This document shows, piece after piece, positions 59,828-64,000 of a stretch of DNA of 64,000 nucleotides. The first letter of the stretch is position 1, and each line of letters begins with the position of its first letter. The position numbers and the translations under genes are program-made. The notes beneath the pieces were generated by a model, which worked only from the letters and a program-made list of their open reading frames with translations, was not told the origin of the DNA and did not search any database. This stretch comes from Flavobacterium sp. UBA7663 (GTDB taxonomy: Bacteria > Bacteroidota > Bacteroidia > Flavobacteriales > Flavobacteriaceae), in assembly GCF_002483315.1 (NCBI RefSeq), contig NZ_DLHR01000006.1, positions 170,308 through 234,307 of the forward strand. The letters are read 5' to 3'.

Positions 59828-62800
59828 TTAATAGTTGAACTCTTCTTTAGCAGCCATTAGTTCATTATATTCTTCTTTAGAACCTACTATTGTATTGTCG
59901 TAGTCTCTCATACCTGTACCAGCCGGGATTCTATGACCTACAATAACGTTTTCTTTTAATCCTTCTAACGTATCGATTTTACCTGCAACTGCAGCTTCGT
60001 TCAATACTTTAGTTGTTTCCTGGAACGACGCGGCAGAAATGAATGATTTCGTTTGTAACGATGCTCTCGTAATACCTTGAAGTACTGGAGTAGCTGTAGC
60101 CGTAATAACATCACGAGCCACTACTAAGTTTTTATCATTACGTTTTAATAACGAATTTTCGTCTCTTAACTGACGTGGAGAAATAATTTGACCTGGTTTT
60201 AAATTTTCAGAGTCACCTGATTCTTCCACAACTTTCATTCCGTATAATTTATCATTTTCTACAAGGAAATCTCTTGTATGCGCTAATTGATCTTCTAAGA
60301 ATAATGTATCTCCTGGATCTACGATTCTTACTTTACGCATCATTTGACGAATTACCACTTCAAAGTGTTTATCATTGATTTTTACCCCTTGTAAACGGTA
60401 TACTTCTTGAATTTCATTTACTAAATACTGTTGAACAGCAGATGGTCCTTGAATTCTTAAAATATCTTCTGGTGTAATTGCTCCATCAGAAAGTGGAGTT
60501 CCCGCTTTTACGTAATCGTTTTCTTGAACTAAGATTTGGTTCGAAAGTTTTACTAAGTATTTCTTCACTTCACCAAATTTAGACTCGATAGCGATTTCTC
60601 GGTTACCTCTCTTAATTTTTCCGAATGTTACAACTCCATCTATTTCAGAAACTACTGCAGGATTTGAAGGATTACGAGCTTCTAACAACTCTGTAATTCT
60701 TGGTAAACCTCCTGTAATATCTCCCGCTTTTGAAGAACGACGAGGAATCTTAACTAAAATCTTACCCGCTTTAATTTTTTCTCCGTCATCTACCATAAGG
60801 TGTGCCCCTACTGGTAAATTATAAGAACGAATCAATTCACCATCTTTACCATAAATTAATAAAGTAGGAACTAATTTTTTATTTCTACCTTCAGAAATTA
60901 CTTTTTCTTGGAAACCAGTTTGCTCATCGATTTCAACTAAGAACGATTGTCCTTGTTCTAAATCTTCGTAAGCAATTTTTCCTGTAAATTCAGAAACAAT
61001 AACTCCATTATACGGATCCCATTTACAAATTGTAGTACCTTTTTCAACAACGTCTCCGTCTTTAACAAAAATACTTGAACCGTAAGGAATATAGTGTGTA
61101 TTTAATAAAATACCTGTTTTAGCATCTACTAATTTTAACTCAGTAGAACGAGAAATTACGATATCAACAGTATTTCCTTCAGAATCCTCACCTTTAACTG
61201 TTTTTAAATCTTCAATTTCTAATTTACCTGCAAAACGAGCAACAATACTAGATTCTTCAGAAATACCTCCAGCAACCCCTCCAACGTGGAACGTACGAAG
61301 TGTTAACTGTGTACCTGGCTCACCAATTGATTGCGCTGCAATAACTCCAACTGCTTCACCTTTCTGAGTCATCTTACCAGTAGCTAAGTTTCTACCGTAA
61401 CATTTCGCACAAATACCTTTTGTAGCTTCACATGTTAATGGCGAACGTACTTCTACTTTTTCAATTGGAGATGCTTCAATCTTCTTAACATCAGCTTCTG
61501 TAATTTGTTCCCCAGCATAAATTAAAATTTCATTGTCAAGAGGATTAATTACATTTTGTAACGCTACACGTCCTAAAATTCTTTCTCCTAATGATTCAAC
61601 GATTTCCTCATTTTTCTTTAAAGGAGATACTACAATTCCTCTTAATGTACCACAATCTACAGAGTTTACAATAACGTCTTGAGATACATCATGTAATCTA
61701 CGAGTTAAGTAACCAGCATCGGCAGTTTTAAGAGCCGTATCCGCAAGACCTTTACGAGCACCGTGAGTAGAAATAAAGTACTCAAGAATCGAAAGACCTT
61801 CCTTAAAGTTAGATAAAATCGGGTTTTCAATAATTTCACCACCACCAGCAGTTGATTTTTTTGGCTTAGCCATCAAACCACGCATACCAGTTAACTGACG
61901 AATCTGTTCTTTAGAACCCCTAGCTCCAGAGTCAAGCATCATATATACCGAGTTGAAACCTTGTTGGTCTTCACGGATATTTTTCATTGCTAATTCTGTC
62001 AATTGAGCATTAGCAGAAGTCCAGATATCAATAACTTGGTTGTAACGTTCGTTATTGGTAATAAGACCCATACTATAGTTCATCGAAATTCCATCAACTT
62101 GCTCACGAGCATCAGCGATTAACTGTGTTTTTTGTTCTGGAATTCTAATATCACCTAATGAGAATGACAATCCTCCACGGAATGCGAACTTATACCCCAT
62201 ATCTTTCATGTTATCCAAGAAAGCTGCTGTTGTAGGAACGTCAGTCACCGCTAAGATTTTACCAATAATATCACGAAGTGATTTCTTAGTTAATACCTCA
62301 TTAATATATCCTGCAGCTTCAGGTACTACTTCATTAAATAATACTCTACCTGCTGTAGTTTGGATAATTTTATAAACTAATTCACCTTCTTCATTAAAAT
62401 CTCTTGCTCTAATTTTCACTCTAGCATTCAATTCTAATTTTCCTTCATTCAAAGCAATATTTACTTCTTCAGCAGAATAGAAAGTTAAACCTTCTCCTAA
62501 AATTTTCATTTCTGGTGTAGACAAACGCTCTTTGGTCATATAATAAAGACCAAGTACCATGTCTTGAGAAGGTACTGTAATTGGAGCACCATTTGCAGGA
62601 TTCAAGATATTGTGAGAAGCCAACATTAATAATTGTGCCTCTAAAATAGCTTCTGGTCCTAATGGTAAGTGAACCGCCATCTGGTCACCATCGAAATCGG
62701 CGTTGAATGCCGTACATACTAATGGGTGTAACTGGATTGCTTTTCCTTCAATTAACTTAGGTTGGAACGCTTGAATACCCAATCTGTGTAACGTAGGAGC

Positions 62801-64000
62801 ACGGTTTAGTAATACTGGGTGACCTTTAATTACATTTTCAAGGATATCCCATACAACTGGCTCTTTTTTATCAATAATTTTCTTAGCCGACTTAACTGTT
62901 TTAACAATTCCTCTTTCGATTAACTTACGAATAACGAATGGTTTGTATAGTTCAGCAGCCATATCTTTTGGAAGACCACATTCGAACAATTTCATTTCTG
63001 GTCCAACAACAATTACTGAACGAGCAGAATAATCTACACGTTTTCCTAATAAGTTTTGACGGAAACGACCTTGTTTACCTTTTAATGAATCTGATAAAGA
63101 TTTTAATGGTCTGTTTGATTCTGTTTTAACTGCAGAAGCTTTACGAGTGTTATCAAATAATGAATCTACAGATTCTTGTAACATACGTTTTTCGTTTCTT
63201 AAGATTACTTCTGGAGCTTTAATTTCCATTAATCTTTTTAAACGGTTGTTACGGATGATAACTCTTCTGTATAAATCATTTAAATCTGAAGTTGCAAAAC
63301 GACCTCCATCAAGTGGCACTAACGGACGTAATTCTGGTGGAATAACTGGAATTACTTTTAAAATCATCCATTCTGGACGGTTTTCTCTGTTTAAGTTAGA
63401 CTCACGGAATGATTCTACAACATTTAAACGTTTTAACGCTTCTGTTTTACGTTGTTTAGATGTTTCGTTATTAGCTGCGTGACGTAAACTATAAGAAAGT
63501 TCATCTAAGTCTGTACGAGCTAATAAATCCATAATACATTCAGCACCCATTTTAGCGATGAATTTATTAGGATCGTTGTCATCTAAATATTGATTTTCCA
63601 TTGGAAGTGTATCTAAAATATTCAAATACTCTTCTTCCGTAAGGAAATCTAATCTTTGTAATGATTCGCCATCAGCGTTTTTAGCAATACCTGCTTGAAT
63701 TACTACGTATCTTTCGTAGTAAATAATCATATCTAATTTCTTAGATGGTAAACCTAAAATATAACCAATTTTGTTTGGTAACGAACGGAAATACCAGATA
63801 TGAGCAATAGGCACAACAAGGTTGATGTGTCCTACTCTATCTCTACGTACTTTTTTCTCTGTTACTTCAACACCACATCGGTCACAAACGATTCCTTTGT
63901 AGCGAATTCTTTTATATTTTCCACAAGCACACTCGTAATCTTTTACTGGACCGAAAATACGCTCACAGAAAAGACCATCTCTTTCTGGTTTGTGAGTACG
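59828..64000 (-). CDS. rpoC: RNA polymerase beta' subunit (5' end cut by the window)
   Basis: 1390 residues are visible, and the frame stays open to the window edge. By comparison with E. coli RpoC about 46 residues are missing. An apparent start at 63814 is an internal Val codon. Reading on from the edge gives THKPERDGLFCERIFGPV and the zinc-binding CACGKYKRIRYKGIVCDRCGVEV region. Further on are ARSVIVVGPEMKL, the catalytic AFNADFDGDQMAVH (three Asp for Mg), the bridge/trigger region (SIGEPGTQLTLRTFHVGG) and the second zinc site (CEATKGICAKCYGRNLA). Normally co-transcribed with rpoB upstream, outside the window. Confidence 0.98.
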   Translation of the reverse strand, partial: RTHKPERDGLFCERIFGPVKDYECACGKYKRIRYKGIVCDRCGVEVTEKKVRRDRVGHINLVVPIAHIWYFRSLPNKIGYILGLPSKKLDMIIYYERYVVIQAGIAKNADGESLQRLDFLTEEEYLNILDTLPMENQYLDDNDPNKFIAKMGAECIMDLLARTDLDELSYSLRHAANNETSKQRKTEALKRLNVVESFRESNLNRENRPEWMILKVIPVIPPELRPLVPLDGGRFATSDLNDLYRRVIIRNNRLKRLMEIKAPEVILRNEKRMLQESVDSLFDNTRKASAVKTESNRPLKSLSDSLKGKQGRFRQNLLGKRVDYSARSVIVVGPEMKLFECGLPKDMAAELYKPFVIRKLIERGIVKTVKSAKKIIDKKEPVVWDILENVIKGHPVLLNRAPTLHRLGIQAFQPKLIEGKAIQLHPLVCTAFNADFDGDQMAVHLPLGPEAILEAQLLMLASHNILNPANGAPITVPSQDMVLGLYYMTKERLSTPEMKILGEGLTFYSAEEVNIALNEGKLELNARVKIRARDFNEEGELVYKIIQTTAGRVLFNEVVPEAAGYINEVLTKKSLRDIIGKILAVTDVPTTAAFLDNMKDMGYKFAFRGGLSFSLGDIRIPEQKTQLIADAREQVDGISMNYSMGLITNNERYNQVIDIWTSANAQLTELAMKNIREDQQGFNSVYMMLDSGARGSKEQIRQLTGMRGLMAKPKKSTAGGGEIIENPILSNFKEGLSILEYFISTHGARKGLADTALKTADAGYLTRRLHDVSQDVIVNSVDCGTLRGIVVSPLKKNEEIVESLGERILGRVALQNVINPLDNEILIYAGEQITEADVKKIEASPIEKVEVRSPLTCEATKGICAKCYGRNLATGKMTQKGEAVGVIAAQSIGEPGTQLTLRTFHVGGVAGGISEESSIVARFAGKLEIEDLKTVKGEDSEGNTVDIVISRSTELKLVDAKTGILLNTHYIPYGSSIFVKDGDVVEKGTTICKWDPYNGVIVSEFTGKIAYEDLEQGQSFLVEIDEQTGFQEKVISEGRNKKLVPTLLIYGKDGELIRSYNLPVGAHLMVDDGEKIKAGKILVKIPRRSSKAGDITGGLPRITELLEARNPSNPAVVSEIDGVVTFGKIKRGNREIAIESKFGEVKKYLVKLSNQILVQENDYVKAGTPLSDGAITPEDILRIQGPSAVQQYLVNEIQEVYRLQGVKINDKHFEVVIRQMMRKVRIVDPGDTLFLEDQLAHTRDFLVENDKLYGMKVVEESGDSENLKPGQIISPRQLRDENSLLKRNDKNLVVARDVITATATPVLQGITRASLQTKSFISAASFQETTKVLNEAAVAGKIDTLEGLKENVIVGHRIPAGTGMRDYDNTIVGSKEEYNELMAAKEEFNY

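Noticed and set aside
63814..63814. Apparent rpoC start codon inside the window
   Set aside because: The frame stays open to 64000 and encodes the conserved zinc-binding region, so this is an internal Val codon.

Overview
The window looks like chromosomal DNA of a low-GC member of the Bacteroidota, family Flavobacteriaceae and probably Flavobacterium or a close relative. The support is: type IX secretion (T9SS) cargo with both type A and type B C-terminal domains; TAnnTTTG -7 promoter boxes instead of sigma70 -10 boxes; a two-subunit methylmalonyl-CoA mutase; DUF5683, DUF6090, DUF2279 and DUF3467 proteins; a 517-residue signal peptidase I; and dispersed intergenic repeats of the kind seen in Flavobacterium. 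The taxon is inferred from these traits, not from a search.

Layout. 1-4.95 kb: minus-strand run dapF, DUF6090, GNAT, mltG, DUF2279, then a separate transglycosylase-like gene. 5-9 kb: degP/htrA, a long GAPDH and trxB. 9.2 kb: tRNA-Pro(UGG) with a clear promoter and terminator. 9.4-14.5 kb: operon udk, divIC/ftsB-like, mutA, a ParDE/RelBE-like toxin-antitoxin pair, mutB. 14.5-16.8 kb: accessory-looking pair of a small XRE regulator and a PD-(D/E)XK nuclease/SF1 helicase-like (DUF2075) protein, with an operator-like sequence upstream. 16.8-21.2 kb: nucleosidase-like gene, methionine aminotransferase and a T9SS type B surface protein. 21.2-27.2 kb: a 36-residue Lys-rich protein, parA, parB, DUF5683, dapB, a four-helix-bundle gene bounded by inverted repeats, lepB, wbqC. 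27.2-33.5 kb: minus operon for a TPR protein, ribH, a small membrane protein, mutL, two rhomboids and an EEP-fold hydrolase. 33.6-40.2 kb: recF, murB, a small Cys-rich membrane protein, a glycosyltransferase, a sigma factor, lipA and a second GAPDH. 40.2-47.3 kb: hybrid histidine kinase, PNP, lpxK, Nif3-like protein, a coiled-coil protein and rluF. 47.4-59.7 kb: AlbA_2 protein, an erythromycin-esterase fusion, a TlpA-like thioredoxin, a GNAT, a 2123-residue T9SS protein and DUF3467. 59.8-64 kb: rpoC, cut at its 5' end by the window edge.

Most of the window is housekeeping: envelope (mltG, murB, lpxK, lepB, dapB, dapF), chromosome segregation and repair (parAB, recF, mutL), cofactors (lipA, ribH), RNA (rpoC, rluF, tRNA) and central metabolism (two GAPDHs, mutAB, udk, PNP). 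The best candidate for an undescribed system is the XRE + nuclease-helicase pair at 14.5-16.8 kb. Its regulator resembles restriction-modification controller (C) proteins, and the sequence just downstream of its -7 box resembles a C-box. A second theme is small elements inserted in housekeeping operons: a toxin-antitoxin pair between mutA and mutB, an IR-flanked four-helix-bundle gene between dapB and lepB, and dispersed repeats that run into the coding starts of mutB, the DUF2279 gene and the second GAPDH. No CRISPR array, rRNA, transposase or prophage was seen.
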